Part shown: positions 37,801 to 49,565 of the stretch, piece after piece
How the letters are laid out: each line of letters begins with the position of its first letter
How positions within the stretch are numbered: position 1 is the first letter of the stretch
DNA from: Hemibagrus wyckioides
Lineage: Eukaryota; Chordata; Actinopteri; Siluriformes; Bagridae
Assembly: GCF_019097595.1 (NCBI RefSeq)
Contig: NC_080716.1
Coordinates: forward strand, 28,415,901-28,479,900
Reading direction: 5' to 3'
DNA length: 64,000 nt
Translations under genes and position numbers: made by a program
Notes under the pieces: generated by a model
What the model saw: only the letters and a program-made list of their open reading frames with translations
Database searches by the model: none
Told to the model about the DNA's origin: nothing

Positions 37801-39479
37801 TTCCTGCTTCTAACCTCAACTTTGAGGAATAAATGTTCACTTGGTGCCTAATATATCCCACCCACTAACAGTTTCACTGTTAATTGAACTGTGTAATTCA
37901 CTTCATCTGTCAGTGCTCATAATGTTATGCCTGATTGGTGTATTATTGGCACACATCACATTACAACAGAATTCATTTCTTCGTATATACCAGTAGGGCA
38001 GAGGATCAGCATTGACATAGCTGCCCCGGAGCAGAAACAGGCTAAGAGTCTTGCTCAGGGGCCAATCGAGGGCAGCTTTCAGTGCTGGTGCTTGAATCCT
38101 AACCTTCTGCTCAACAACCTAGAGCCTTGACCATGAAGGACTGGGCTCACTACTTGCTTTATTTATCTCAGAGGAAGTCAAACTGGCACACAATGTGCTC
38201 ACAGCAGCAGAGGTAAAACTACATGCGGGACTACTTTACCACTGCACTGAACACTGGAGCCAGGCCTGCAACCTGCTAGTGGTTCCCAGAACAAAGGTTT
38301 AGCTCCTGATGCACCTGGCACACTCTCACTCACTGTGTAGCTACAGTGGTCTGGCATGAACACGGAAGTCTGAGCTTTCTGTCAGCACCAGCCACAATGC
38401 CACTGCACTGCACCCTGGAAAAGACACCCTAAAAGAACAAGGTAAACTCTTTGCATCACATTAAATGAGTGATCTGTGTCAGCTGTTGCAAGTGAGACAC
38501 TTGAGGACATCTATCTACCTCCCCTATGTTGACGGCCTTGTAGAATGCTTCAATGAGGTGCTTAAGCAGATGTTGCCACAGATGGTAGATGAGGAGGGAA
38601 GAAGCTATTAACTTCTGCTGCCCTCTGCAGCAGAACTTTGGACTTGGAGAGGAAATCGGAATACCCAGAGGAAATCCCAGAAGCACTTGAAAAACATGCA
38701 AACCCTATACATAAAGGCCAGAAGCAGAAATCAAACCCCCAACACTTAAGGGTTGAGGCAAATGTGCAAATCACTAAGCCACTGTGTCCCCATATTAAAG
38801 AAGTGGTTCTTTCTTGTTCATATACTGTTGATGAAAAGTCTGTGAAAAATTTAAAATATATATAGACGTCACATCAAAGATTACTTCACATATTTCACAA
38901 AATCTTAAATGCTAAAATTGACCATTTAAACAATTTATCAAGATGTAAGCAAATATATGGCTTAGAGAAAGAAACTGACGATTTGTAAACTACTGCAGAC
39001 CGGGCATACAGGGAAATGGTGATATTAGATCCATGCTCAAACAGCTGTATTTATGCTTTTAGGTTTATACAACAAAACTGATCAGTTTCGTTGTATGGAT
39101 GTTATTCATACAATGTCATAAAAGGATAAGCAGCGATTTACAGTTAAATAGTATTTGAAATGATATTTTTGCAAGAATTACTGGTTCAAGACCAAAAATC
39201 TACTGTGATATTGTATTGAAAATGTCAGTACACTTGAAACCGTTTTTGTTATCCTGAACATATTTGGAAACACTATAATGCTAGTTGCTCTGTCTTACCT
39301 TCACTTGATATCTTCTTAAACTGCTCTTCAAAGCATGCTTCTATCTCCACTTTTGACTCAGACACAGCTTTTACTACATTATCAAAAGAGAAGAAAGAAC
39401 TGGCCACAATGGTGGGTAAATCTGTAGCTCCAGGAGGGGTTACGAGAAAATGAAAACTCTACATAGACAAAAGAGAATA

Positions 39480-39524
<45 letters not shown>

Positions 39525-39918
39525 GAAGTCTTTAGTAGTCTACTTAAAAGTTATTTACTACTGTTAAGTCATTATTTTTATAAGTTATTATTTTATAAGT
39601 TATTATTTTTATTATTCCATGTAAAATTTTGGCATCTTTATGTATGTTTATGGTCTCAGTGATGTCACCTGGAGGTACTGGATGGGATCCTCAGTGTATA
39701 AAAGCTCCTTCATCCCAGCTTCTCTCCTCTTCAGCTCTGTAATCTCCTGCTCCAGTTTCTTCATGATTTCTTCACCTTGACTCACTGCAGCTTTCTCCTG
39801 AGCTCTGATCAGTGCTGTCACCTCAGAGCATCTTTTTTCAATGGATTTGATATCAGTAAATATCTTCTCTGTTTCCTGAACTGCTGTCTGTGCAGAGCTC
39901 TGTTAGGAGAAAGAGAGA

Positions 39919-39956
<38 letters not shown>

Positions 39957-41211
39957 CTTTTCCTCATATAAAGTCACTGAGATTATGACTAGATAGGATT
40001 GTGTCTGATTCTGAAACAGCTCTTCCAGCAGCCAGATTGCAGTTCTTCTCAAAATTCACCTTGTGAGACTCCACAGCCTTTGTTAGCTCCTGAAGCTCCT
40101 GCTCTCTCTCCTGAATTTTCTGCAGGAATGTTTCCTGCACTTCTGAGAACTGTTTCTATGAATAAAGAACAGAATTTACATTGCTATAAAACTCTATACT
40201 GTTAGACACTCTTTAAATGACATCTCATCTCTAGTTTCTTTAGGTTCTATGCAGAAAATGTTTAAAATTATCACAAAACTAAAAACCCTTCTTTTGAAAA
40301 TGCCTGAAATTAAATGCTCTGCAAAAATGCTATTTGCAGTAATTGTGAAACACAATAAAAAGTTTACTATCATCTAAAGAAAGCAATTCTTCTTTTATAT
40401 TCAGTCACTGTTCTATCCTGGTAAGTCCAGAGCCTAAAAAGACTGGGTGGGGGTGGGAGGGGGGTCATGCACAGAAACCCAAAACAGGCAATAACTGAAA
40501 CATGGGCATGACCTGGGCTATACCACTTTATCACCCTGAAAGCAATTTTATCTAAGCTAAATCTCGTTTTAAATAAACTGTACCTGCCAATGCTTTCCCC
40601 CCTTAATTGTAGAAAATTGTTACCTGTTTCTCAGCTTTTCCTGTTGCAGCTGATACTGTATCATGTCCTTTATGTTCATCCATGGTACACAACATGCAGA
40701 TACACTGCTGGTCAGTGCGACAGTAAACCTCCAGCAGTTTGTCATGCTGAGAGCAGATCTGCTCCTGGAGTCGGCTGGAGGCTTCCACCAGCTTGTGCTT
40801 CTTAAAGGCAGGAGATTTATAGTGAGGCTGGAGATGAGTTTCACAGAAAGAGGCCAGACACACCAGGCAGGACTTGATGGCTTTGGATTTACTCTCAGTG
40901 CAGGAATCACACTCCACATCTTCAGGTCCAGATGAAGACTGCGCAGGACATGTAGCCTGTCCTGTCTTCTTCAGCGTCTCCACTACTTTAGCTAGAACAC
41001 TGTTTTTACTCACAGCAGGTCTTGGAGTGAAGGTTTGTCTACACTGAGGACAGCTATAGACTCCCTGCTGAGCCTCCTGATCCCAGAAACCATTAATGCA
41101 GACCATACAGAAACTGTGTCCACATGAAAGACCTACAGGATCCTTGAATAGATCCAGACAGATTGAACAGCTGAACTGATCCTGAAGTTCTAAAATACTC
41201 GCTTCTGCCAT
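34842..41211 (-). CDS. finTRIM copy A, complete RING-B-box-CC-B30.2 protein
   Basis: Exons are 41211-40624, 40155-40060, 39899-39669, 39458-39299, 35636-35586 and 35374-34842; 1,659 bp, 552 aa, open with phases 0-0-0-1-1. Exon 1 starts MAEASILE and lacks one codon in the stretch after the RING (KKTGQATC against KKTGLQATR), and exon 3 also lacks one codon; both losses keep frame. RING C3HC4 is intact. B30.2 carries [17 protein letters not shown] and LYPGF and differs from B and C mainly between PRY and SPRY. Predicted ubiquitin ligase. Intron 4 (3.7 kb) holds SINE, LINE, Tc1 and gypsy debris. Exon 1 and promoter resemble copy E. Confidence 0.9.
35775..36305 (-). mobile_element. SINE copies, tRNA-derived, inverted pair
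   Basis: 36,000-36,305 on the minus strand starts GGCGGCACGGTGGCTCAG with a box-B-like GGGTTCGAGTCTC, and ends near 36,000 with a tail. 35,775-35,830 is a second, truncated tail in opposite orientation (GGATAGATCGGATAAGCGGT). A related worn copy lies at 41,995-42,240. Confidence 0.7.
36310..36995. other. Unassigned intronic DNA
   Basis: AT-rich part of intron 4 of finTRIM A. No exon or recognised element. Confidence 0.4.
37000..37400 (+). mobile_element. LINE reverse transcriptase remnant
   Basis: Plus-strand reading gives [15 protein letters not shown], then after several breaks YADDIGV near 37,250-37,275. Together these are the entry and catalytic motifs of a LINE reverse transcriptase. 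Heavily decayed. Confidence 0.55.
37440..37945 (-). mobile_element. Deletion derivative of Tc1 family 2
   Basis: Left end CAAAACATTAGGACCACCTG and right end CATAATGTTATGCCTGATTG, an imperfect inverted pair, enclose only about 500 bp. Minus-strand reading retains the start ([14 protein letters not shown] near 37,800) and the end ([15 protein letters not shown]) of the transposase; the middle is missing. Confidence 0.7.
37945..38140 (-). mobile_element. SINE-like short repeat
   Basis: Third copy of the repeat seen at 6,836 and 10,150, reverse orientation, adjoining the Tc1 derivative. Includes GCTCAGGGGCCAATCG and TGCTTGAATCCTAACC. Confidence 0.5.
38455..38640 (+). mobile_element. Ty3/gypsy integrase remnant
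   Basis: Plus-strand reading gives [15 protein letters not shown] then [17 protein letters not shown] and VDEEGRSY, the conserved TDGLVERFN region of gypsy integrases. Only this piece survives. 38,160-38,455 has no clear identity and 38,640-39,298 nothing recognised. Confidence 0.65.
39478..39523. repeat. (AAT)n microsatellite
   Basis: About fifteen uninterrupted triplets just upstream of exon 4 of finTRIM A. Confidence 0.95.
39908..39951. repeat. (GA)n microsatellite
   Basis: Directly upstream of exon 3 acceptor in copy A. The same position in C (21,835-21,860) and B (30,895-30,910) also carries GA-rich sequence. Confidence 0.9.
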
Positions 41212-41530
41212 TTTACTGAAAAACAAACTCGCACACACTCACTCACAGCAGCTCACACTTCCTGGTTCAGTTTGTAAAAGCCGTGTGGAAAACAGGTGTG
41301 TCTGAAAAAATAACTCATCTGATTTGGTTAAAATTAATTAATTCATAATTAATTTGCATAAATTGCACAAAATAAACAACACACGACTGTTCTCAAAAAC
41401 AGATAATAATCCTGCACATGAAAACCTGAAAACCCTTAAATGAAACAGAACAGTCAGGAACTGGTAAGTTTCGTTTCTGCTAAAGTAAGATCTGAGTTGC
41501 CAGGTGTTTGTTTGTCAGAACTGAATATTA
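41212..41530 (-). promoter_or_regulatory. Promoter region of finTRIM A
   Basis: Close copy of the E promoter. CAGGAAGTG near 41,255, GAAACGAAA on the minus strand at 41,469-41,477, then AAAGTAAGATC and TTGCCAG. Confidence 0.5.
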
Positions 41531-41719
41531 AAACTTAACCAGGCGTCAGGAAACAAAACAGTCCATTAATGAATCTTAAAATCGTTAAACGATATTCTAA
41601 AACTTTGAATAGGCAGTGATATAAAAAAAAAAAACATTTGGTTTGTATAAAATGCAAAACGATTCCTGGCGTTTAGGGGTTAAAAAATATTTGGCAACCC
41701 AGAAAGGGGACGAAAGGGT

Positions 41720-41752
<33 letters not shown>
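41720..41752. repeat. (GT)n microsatellite
   Basis: Sixteen GT units upstream of finTRIM A. Confidence 0.95.
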
Positions 41753-41753
<1 letters not shown>

Positions 41754-41809
41754 TATGTGATGATTTGGTGTCAACGACATTTTTTGTAGGATAAGTAAAA
41801 CAATATTAA

Positions 41810-42673
41810 CCCAGTGGGCAATATAATGTCGAAACGACATCAGATTGACGCCAAAAATGTATGTCAAAAAACAAGTCAAAAATGCAAATCAAATTGACGT
41901 CAAAAACTTGACATCCACATATTGACGTCTTATTTTGAACACCAAAATAATGATACAAAAGTAAGAAATATTTTATTTATCACATGTTTGGCCCTTTTGG
42001 ACACTTTCTTAGTCCAAACACATCCATACCAGCTTTTTTCCTAATTATGGTCACAGGGGTCTGCTGGAGCCTCTCCCACCCTGCCAGTCCATCACAAGGT
42101 CACACATATAGACAGACAACTACACACTCACTTCTATGGCCAATTTAGAATTACCAACCAACCTAATGTACATGTCAAACCCAGGACCTTCTTGCTGTGA
42201 GGCAACAGTGCTAACCACTAAGCCACAACAAGCTAAACTAATACAGGATGTATTGTAATTACACAGCATTATGGTATCATGAAAAATAAAAAAAATAATA
42301 ACCAGTCCAAAATATTTTTTTTTGTTGTTGTTTTTTAAATTACTGAGATTAAAGGGAAAGTCAGCAGATGCCAAATGATGAGGCCTTATAAGAAAAAGTG
42401 CTAAACGGCTGAATTATTGATGTCAATGTGATGTCAATATGACATCAATTTCATGTCTAAAACATGACACTGATTTGATGTAAACTGAACGTCAAACATT
42501 TTGGCCTACATATATAATAAACCAATTTCAGTGTAGGATTAACCTCCGATTTTAAACCAGTTACCACTGGAAGAAATTGCCTTCCAAACTGAATTTAAAA
42601 TAATGTTATACGGCATCTTGATCAAGTCTTGACTAATATTTGACATCAAATTGATATCAACGTGCCCGCTGGG
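41810..42673. mobile_element. Non-autonomous element with TGACGTCA-type subterminal repeats
   Basis: Ends CCCAGTGGGCA (41,810-41,820) and TGCCCGCTGGG (42,663-42,673) are inverted with one mismatch. Inside each end are many diverged TTGACGTCAAA and TGATGTCAAT motifs in both orientations. No transposase. A TTAA precedes the left end but the right flank does not match. Superfamily unknown. A worn SINE occupies 41,995-42,240. Confidence 0.7.
41995..42240 (-). mobile_element. Worn tRNA-type SINE nested in the element above
   Basis: Minus strand carries TGGCTTAGTGGTTAGCACTG and CCTGGGTTTGACATG, a box-A and box-B-like pair, followed by a body shared in part with 36,000-36,305. Confidence 0.6.
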
Positions 42674-43190
42674 AAGGAAAAACATACATCAGTTTACCTA
42701 TTTTACATAATGTGTATATTTTTACAGTTACAATTTATAATTATAGTATAACTATAGTATATTTATCGTATTTCTAAATATAGCATACGTGTATACAATT
42801 TTTAATTATCTATATCTTTCATAAATTATATATATTTTTATATAAATTGTCTGTTAATTTACTAATCCTACAGAGTCTTAGTCTTAGAGACTAGTCCTAC
42901 AGAGAGGTTTAACGCGATGACGTGTAGTGTTGTACCATAATGTGCTGCCCTCTGACAGAAACTCAACAGTGAGGCAACAGTGAAGAGACTTCAACTTTTT
43001 GTATATTGTATACTTTCTATATTTTGTATCGTATCATACAATCACTAATTTTAGTCCCACTTTTGTAAACAAAAAGCAGAACTACTATTTAATAACATAA
43101 AATAAAATCCAATACAACATTTATTAATATAATGGACAGCAGGAAAGGCTGTAAAAATTTCAAAAGCTTGTAAATCAAGGTTAATTTTTA
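42674..43190. other. AT-rich spacer with junction block
   Basis: Apart from the block at 42,890-42,960 shared with 2,340 and 25,080, nothing is recognised. Confidence 0.45.
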
Positions 43191-43192
43191 TT

Positions 43193-43198
43193 GTATAT
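43193..43198 (-). terminator. Candidate polyadenylation signal of the left short-exon unit
   Basis: Minus-strand AATAAA inside a block that also occurs at 52,705-52,810, about 700 bp past the terminal exon. Supported by paralogy only. Confidence 0.4.
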
Positions 43199-43901
43199 TT
43201 TTATGAGAACATGTGAATCAATACAACTGGATTGTACAACACTACTGATTACAGATTAAGTGCATCACAATACAAACAAAATCAGAATTAAACAAAACAA
43301 ACAAAAATTATTTATGCCACCTAAATAAATACAACTACAAACTAAAAAAAAAAAAACATATAAGGGTTTAAGGAAACTTTTTTAAAATATATTATTAAAA
43401 GCTATTGGGTCAGAATAACACAAAGTACATTTTGGTGAAAAACCAACTGCTCTAAATATTTCAGGAAAGTTATTACAAGAACGTCTTAAATAATTGGGGG
43501 ATAAAATTATATAGGTGTAGAGATGGTCTTGAAATGAAAAATCTTCTGATCCACTGTAAGACTTTTCCTAAAATAAAAATGATTAAAACTTTCTTTAACA
43601 TGAGTAGAAAGATTTTTTTTTTTTTATTATTGTTTGGTTTAAAGAATGTTAGACACTGTAAACCACTAAAACAACATGAATATATTTTGTGTAAGAGATA
43701 CCAAAACCAAAGCAGCTATACATTGGTTTAAGCATACATTATATCAATAATCTAAAACACTCCCTGTATAAAAATCCTTAATTCTAAGTAATTCATATAA
43801 AGATTGCACTGATTATTCCATTATTCCACAACAAGCAAAAAAAGATAGATAGAGAGAAAAGAGAGATAGACTGTAGGTTGAGGAGTGCTGTAGAGAGACT
43901 G

Positions 43902-46329
43902 TCAGTATTTGGTGATCTTCAAGTTTCTCACTTTTGCCAGTTCCTGAATGAGGGAAAAGGGAAAAGATTAAAGAGGAAGAAGAACTAAAAAAAACTATTG
44001 ATTATCATCAGTCCTACTAGTCAAAAAGGAGCACCTAAAGAGAATGTTTTAGCCACAAAAAAAGCTCCGAAAACATCATAATCTCACATTTAAAAATTAT
44101 TACATTATTACAATGTAAGTCATGTATACTGAAGTTTTTTCCTAGGGCAAAGTAGGGTAATTTCTATTTTGTCCTTTTTGTTTACTTTTTTTTAAATTTT
44201 ATTTTACTTTCCTTTTTCATTTTTATTTCAATTTAAGCCTTACTGTCCCAAAATGTAATTTAATGAAATATTTCAGCAGTCTCATACCAGTGACAGCTCA
44301 TTAAAATGACAGTATAGTCATGTACTATTAAAAATCAAGGTTTAAAATACTTCATTTTACAAATTTATGACGTCTGAAATACTTTTAAATGGTCTGGTTA
44401 TGTCAGGCGATCCAGTAAGCTGTGAACCAGTCTGGAAAAGACATGTCTGTTCAACATGGAGACCAAGAAAGCCCACGTTTTATATACTGATAGATCATTT
44501 ATTACTTTGAAAGATGACATGCAGGTTTTGTTGATATCGATGCTATTTTATTTATATGAAATCTTATTTTACATAATAGTCAGATTGTAGATGGCTGCTT
44601 GCATGTTGATTAAAGATCATTACCTTCTGTTTTGAGTGGAAGTCCAGTTTTTTTCCATTCCATAATTTTCCATTTTTTGCTGTCGGAGCAAAGAAATAAA
44701 AATAAGCGGACTGCTGCGGTGCACTTAGATTTATTTAGCTAGCTTATCAGCGCCTTGCCATCTCTGGAGAAGAAGAGCAACAGCAGAACATAAACCCTTA
44801 GGCTTGCACACGCCCTCTTCAGTGAGACAGAGGTATTGGCTACCTCACCTTTTGGTTTTTCAGTAATACACATACATAAACATACATTATCTAGACTATG
44901 GAAAGTGTTGGAAACTCGTTGCTGTCTCACATCACGTCTCTCCACTGTGTTTGAACGAGAAATAGGAAAATTTAGTGACTTTGACAATAAAAATGTTCAA
45001 AATGATTGAGGTCATACAAAAATTATATTTATAGCACAGATGAGAGGAATAATATATAAATATATATTTATAAATATATATTTATTTAATTTTATAATTC
45101 TTTCTTTCTTTTTTTTTTTTTTTCATTATGGCTGCACATCCCTGCAAAGTGTTCATCCTCCTTACTTTCCATTTGTATGCCATGTACAATTTATATATTC
45201 ATTAAACAAAAGTCTATTAGTATTTTAGCTAGTTAATGCTACTTATACTGCATTAGCCAAAAAATAGTACCAAACATGCTAACTAAATTAGCTAAATGGT
45301 AACATAATGGCATAATATCTAATTTCAGTTCTAAATTCAGTATCTAAATTCAGACAAAATGAATCCAATTTATTTTGTTAATGCAGAAATCAAGGTATAT
45401 GTTACATGTAGAGAAACACAAAGAGACAAAAAGATACACTGACCAGACAGTTCATCTCTTCTTTCAGACTTAGGAAGGTGAGAATTACGAATCCCCCCTA
45501 CAGAAACATAAATAAACACTGTTACGGCTATGGCTGCATGTGCGTGTGTGTGTGAGAGAGAAATGTGGTAATTGTTTTAACTTTGCTACATGTAATTCCT
45601 CACTACTTCCTTTTTTTTATTTAATTTGCTGTGCCCCAGCAACTATTTTTGATAAATCACTTAAAGACATGTCTTTTGAGTAGACATGTCTTTAAATAGA
45701 GAGTGAGAGTTACAAGAGAGAGAGAGAGAGAGAGAGAGAGACTAACATGGATGAACTTTACTGATTCTGGGAGGGGGAGATTGACGGGATGATGATGAGC
45801 AACTTCCTGCAGAAATATGATAAAGTAAATTCAGTAAAACTTTAAACTTTGAAATAATAATAAAAAAATCAGGGATAATAACAGCCAAAACAATTGGTAT
45901 GTGTATTTGCACGAGATGATCATGAGCAACTTCCTACAGGAATATAATAAAATCAATTCAGTAAATTAAAAAAAAAAAACAGACATGGCTAATATTCCCA
46001 CCAAACGTAGACAATCAGCCAGAACAATTGGTATGTGTGTGTATGTGTGTGTGTTTGCACGAGAGAGAGAGAGAGAGAGAGAGACTTACCTTGCTGAACC
46101 TCGGGAGTGAAAGCAACACGGGAATGGAAACTCCCTACACAAATAGAGTAAAGTCTATAGTGTACAAAATAAATAAATAAATCAAAAACTATCTGTGAAA
46201 AAAACTATCTAACCAGAAATACAATAATTACAAGTCGATACAGCAAACCTTTTAACTTTAAAATTAAAAACTGCATTGGTGTACATCAGTGTGTATATGT
46301 GTGCATGTGTGTGTGTGTGTGTGTATAAC

Positions 46330-46364
<35 letters not shown>

Positions 46365-48405
46365 CAGACTTACCTTGCGGAACTGCACTGGAATGGAAAA
46401 CACCACGGTTAAGGAAACTCCCTACACAAATACAGTTAAAGTTAATACGTTAAACCTTTTAAATTTAAAATTAAAAACAGTATCGGGCCCCTCCCTGAAC
46501 CGCCACCTTATTGTGGTGGAGGGGTTTGAGTACCCGAAAGATCCTTGTTGTCGGGGTCCTAGTGCTCCTAGTAGGGTCTCTCAAGGCAAATGGGGTCCTA
46601 GGTGACAGGCCAGACTAAGAGCGGTTCAGATCCCCTCATGTGTAGGCTCGCCTCCACACACAGCCTGGGCTCTGGAACTCAACTCCTTGAGAGAGGTTGG
46701 ACCCTCTATTACTGGTGAGAGGTGGCGCTTGCTTATAGCCCCCCAGCTCAGCCACCATGTGTTGGAATTTTCCCTGGTAAATAAGAGAGTTGTTTCCCTG
46801 CACATTCAGGTTGGGGATAGGTGTCTCACCATTGGTTCGGCTTATGGGCCCAACAGCAGTGTGGCGTACCCTTCTTGGAGACCCTGCGAGGGGTGCATAG
46901 TTCTACTGGGGGACTTCAACGCACATGTGGGCAATGACAGTGATACCTGGAGGGGCGTGATTGGGAGGAACTCCCCCTGATCTGAACTCAAGTGGTGTTC
47001 TGTTGTTGGACTTCTGTGCTACTCATGGTCACATCAGTACAACATGCTACCAGGACACCCTAGGCCGGAGGTCAATGATCGACCTTGTGGTCGTGTCATC
47101 TGACCTTCGGCCGTATGTCTTGGACACTCGAGTGAAGAGAGGGGCTGAGCTGTCAACCGATCACCACCTGGTGGCGAGTTGGATCCGCTTACAGAGGAGG
47201 ATGCCGGACAGACTTGGCAGACCCAAACGTATTGTGGGGGTGTGTTGAGAACGTCTTGCTGAACCCTCTGTTAGGGGGGGTCATCAACTCCCACCTCCGG
47301 AAGAGATTCAACCAGATTCCAAAGGAGGTTGGGAACATTGAGTCTGAGTGGAACATGTTCTCCTTCTCCATTGTTGACGCAGCTGTCTGGAGCTGTGGCT
47401 GTAAGGTCTCTGGTGCCTGTCATGGTGGCAATCCCCGAACCCAGTGATGGATACTGGAAGTAAGGGATGCAGTCAAGCTGAAGAAGGAGTCCTATCGAGC
47501 CTGGTTGGCTCGTGGAACCCTGGAGGCAGCTGATGAGTACTGGCAGACCAAGCAAGCCACAACCTGGGTGGTTGTGGAAGCAAAAACTCAGGTCTGGGAG
47601 GAGTTCAGTGAGGCCATGGAGAAGGACTATAGGTTGGCCTTGGGGAAATTCTGGCAGACCATTCAGCACCTCAGAAGGGGCAAGCACTGTTTACAGTGAA
47701 GGTAGAGAGTTGCTGACCTTGACTGGGGATTGTCGGACGATGGAAGGAAAACTTCAAGGATCTCCTCAATCCCACTGACGCCTTCTGTAGAGGAAGCAGA
47801 GGCTGAGGACTCAGAGGCAGATTCATCCGTCACCCAAGCTGAAGTCACTGATGTAGTTCAGCAGCTCCTCTGTGGCAAGGCACCAGGGATAGATGAGATT
47901 CACTCTGAATACCTTAGGTCTCATGCAACATATTGTGGCAGTTAGGGACAGGTCCTCTGGACTGGGCGACTGAGGTGGTCCCTCTTTTTAAGAAAGGGGA
48001 TCGGAGGGTGTGTTCCAACTATAGGGGGATCATACTCCTCAGCCTCCCAGGGAAAGTCTATTCCAGGATACTGAAGAGGAGAGTCTGAACATTAATCAAA
48101 CCTCGGATTCAGGAGGAACAATACGGTTTTCATCCTAGTCATGAAAGACTGGACCAGCTCTGTACCCTCCACAGGGTGCTTGAGCATTCGTGGGAGTTTG
48201 CTCAACCAGTTCACATGTGTTTTGTGGGCTTGGAGAAGGCATTGAACTGTGTCCCTTGTGGCATTCTGTGGGATGTGCTCTGAGAGAGCAGAAGGAGCTT
48301 GGATTGCATTGCCAGATGTAAGTCAGACTTGTTCCCAGTGCATGTTGGACTCCGGCAGGGCTGTCCTTTGTTACCGGTTCTATTCATTATTTTTATGGAC
48401 AGAAT

Positions 48406-48469
<64 letters not shown>

Positions 48470-49272
48470 CAGAATGAGAGGCAGAAAGAGACAAAGATGC
48501 ATGTACATACCTTATCTTTAGTGATACTAGAAGAAAAAGGTAAAGCTAAACCTAAAGCACAATTAAACACAGATACAATTTCTCTAATAGGAATATGGCC
48601 AATGGACTTTTTTTTTTAAATACAGACCCAGTAACTATTTCTGATAAATCACTGTCTTTTGGGGTGGACTACAGTAAATACTGTATGTCTGTAAATAGGA
48701 GAGTGAGAGTTACGAGAGAGAGAGAGAGTTTTATGTGGATGAACTTCACTGATTCTGGGAGGGGGAGATTGACGGGATGATGATGAGCAACTTCCTGCAA
48801 AAATACGATAAAGTAAATTCAGTAAAACTTTTAACTTAGGATTAATATACACCGCAAACGTTGGCAATCAGCCAAGACAATTGGTATGTGTGTTTGCATG
48901 AGATGAGAGAGAGAGAAAGTGAAAGAGAGTAAAAGAGAGAGAGAGAGAGAGACTTATGTGGATTAGCTGCACTGATTTTGAACTTCACTGGGAGGGAAAG
49001 CAACACGGGAATGGAAACTCCCTACACAGATAGAATAAAGTCAATAGCGTAAAAAAAAAAAAATTAATTAAAAACTATCCGTGTGTTTGTGTGTGTGAGA
49101 GACAGAGAGAGAGAGAGACAGAGATACAGAATTACCTTACTGTAAACCATAGGAAGGCAACCAGAAATACAACAATTACAAGTCAATACAGTAAACATTT
49201 TAACATTTAAACTAAACACCGCATCGATGTGTATCAGTGTGCATATGTGTGCATGTGCGTGTGTGTGTGTAT

Positions 49273-49310
<38 letters not shown>

Positions 49311-49565
49311 CTTACCTCGCGGAACTGCAGTGAAATGGAAAATACCATGGGAAAGGAAACTCCCTACACAAATACAATTAAAGTCAATACGTTAAACCTT
49401 TTAAATTTCAAATTAAAAACAGTGTCAGTGTGTTTGTGTGTGTGTATGTGAGAGAGGGGGGGGGGATCAGACAGACTGACAGGCAGAAAGAGAGAAAGAC
49501 ATGCATGTACATACCTTCTCTCTTATCTTTAGTGATACTAGAAAAAAGGTGATTGTCATCCCCAC
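43902..49565 (-). CDS. Gene of very short exons, left unit (function unknown)
   Basis: Candidate exons with splice signals, minus strand: 49565-49515 (51 bp), 49363-49316 (48), 46421-46374 (48), 46134-46090 (45), 45806-45747 (60), 45497-45444 (54), 44944-44886 (59) and terminal 43943-43902 ending in TGA. All but the last two keep phase 1 at both ends. The 59-bp exon moves to phase 0, which is the phase in which the terminal exon reads ELAKVRNLKITKY and stops. Peptides are short, Ser/Pro/Arg-rich (for example GSFLSHGIFHFTAVPR). Related exons at about 49,021 and 48,794 have lost their donors (GTAAGT became ATAAG or ATAAA), and 48551-48511 is 41 bp. A LINE interrupts it at 46.5-48.4 kb. No known domain is seen. 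The 5' part is not identified. It may be a decayed or lineage-specific gene. Confidence 0.4.
45718..45741. repeat. (GA)n microsatellite next to a short exon
   Basis: GA tract directly after the donor of the exon ending at 45,747; similar tracts follow the other exons of the unit at 46,066-46,083, 46,330-46,363, 48,900-48,950 and 49,275-49,309. Confidence 0.9.
46475..48405 (+). mobile_element. LINE with endonuclease and reverse transcriptase, truncated
   Basis: Plus strand, opposite to the genes. The 5' part has CCGCCACCTTATTGTGGTGG. Endonuclease pieces: VGDRCLTIGSAYGPNS, LLGDFNAHVGND, STDHHLVASW. Reverse transcriptase pieces: GKAPGIDEIHSEYLR near 47,880 and LRQGCPLLPVLFIIFMDRM near 48,350. 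There are many frame breaks. The 3' end stops abruptly at a (TG)n tract inside reverse transcriptase. Clade uncertain. Confidence 0.8.
48406..48463. repeat. (TG)n(GA)n microsatellite
   Basis: Joins the truncated LINE to the short-exon unit. Confidence 0.9.

Noticed and set aside
39478..39523. Asparagine-rich open frame over the AAT tract
   Set aside because: It is a trinucleotide microsatellite in an intron.
44633..44688. Possible extra 56-bp exon (phase 0 to 2) between 44,886 and 43,943
   Set aside because: It has AG and GT borders but would put the terminal exon in a phase that stops after five codons, and no paralogue is seen in the right unit.
49133..49170. Donor-like AAGGTAAT at 49,136
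   Set aside because: No acceptor gives an exon of plausible length upstream of it; the region matches 46,200 where no donor is present.
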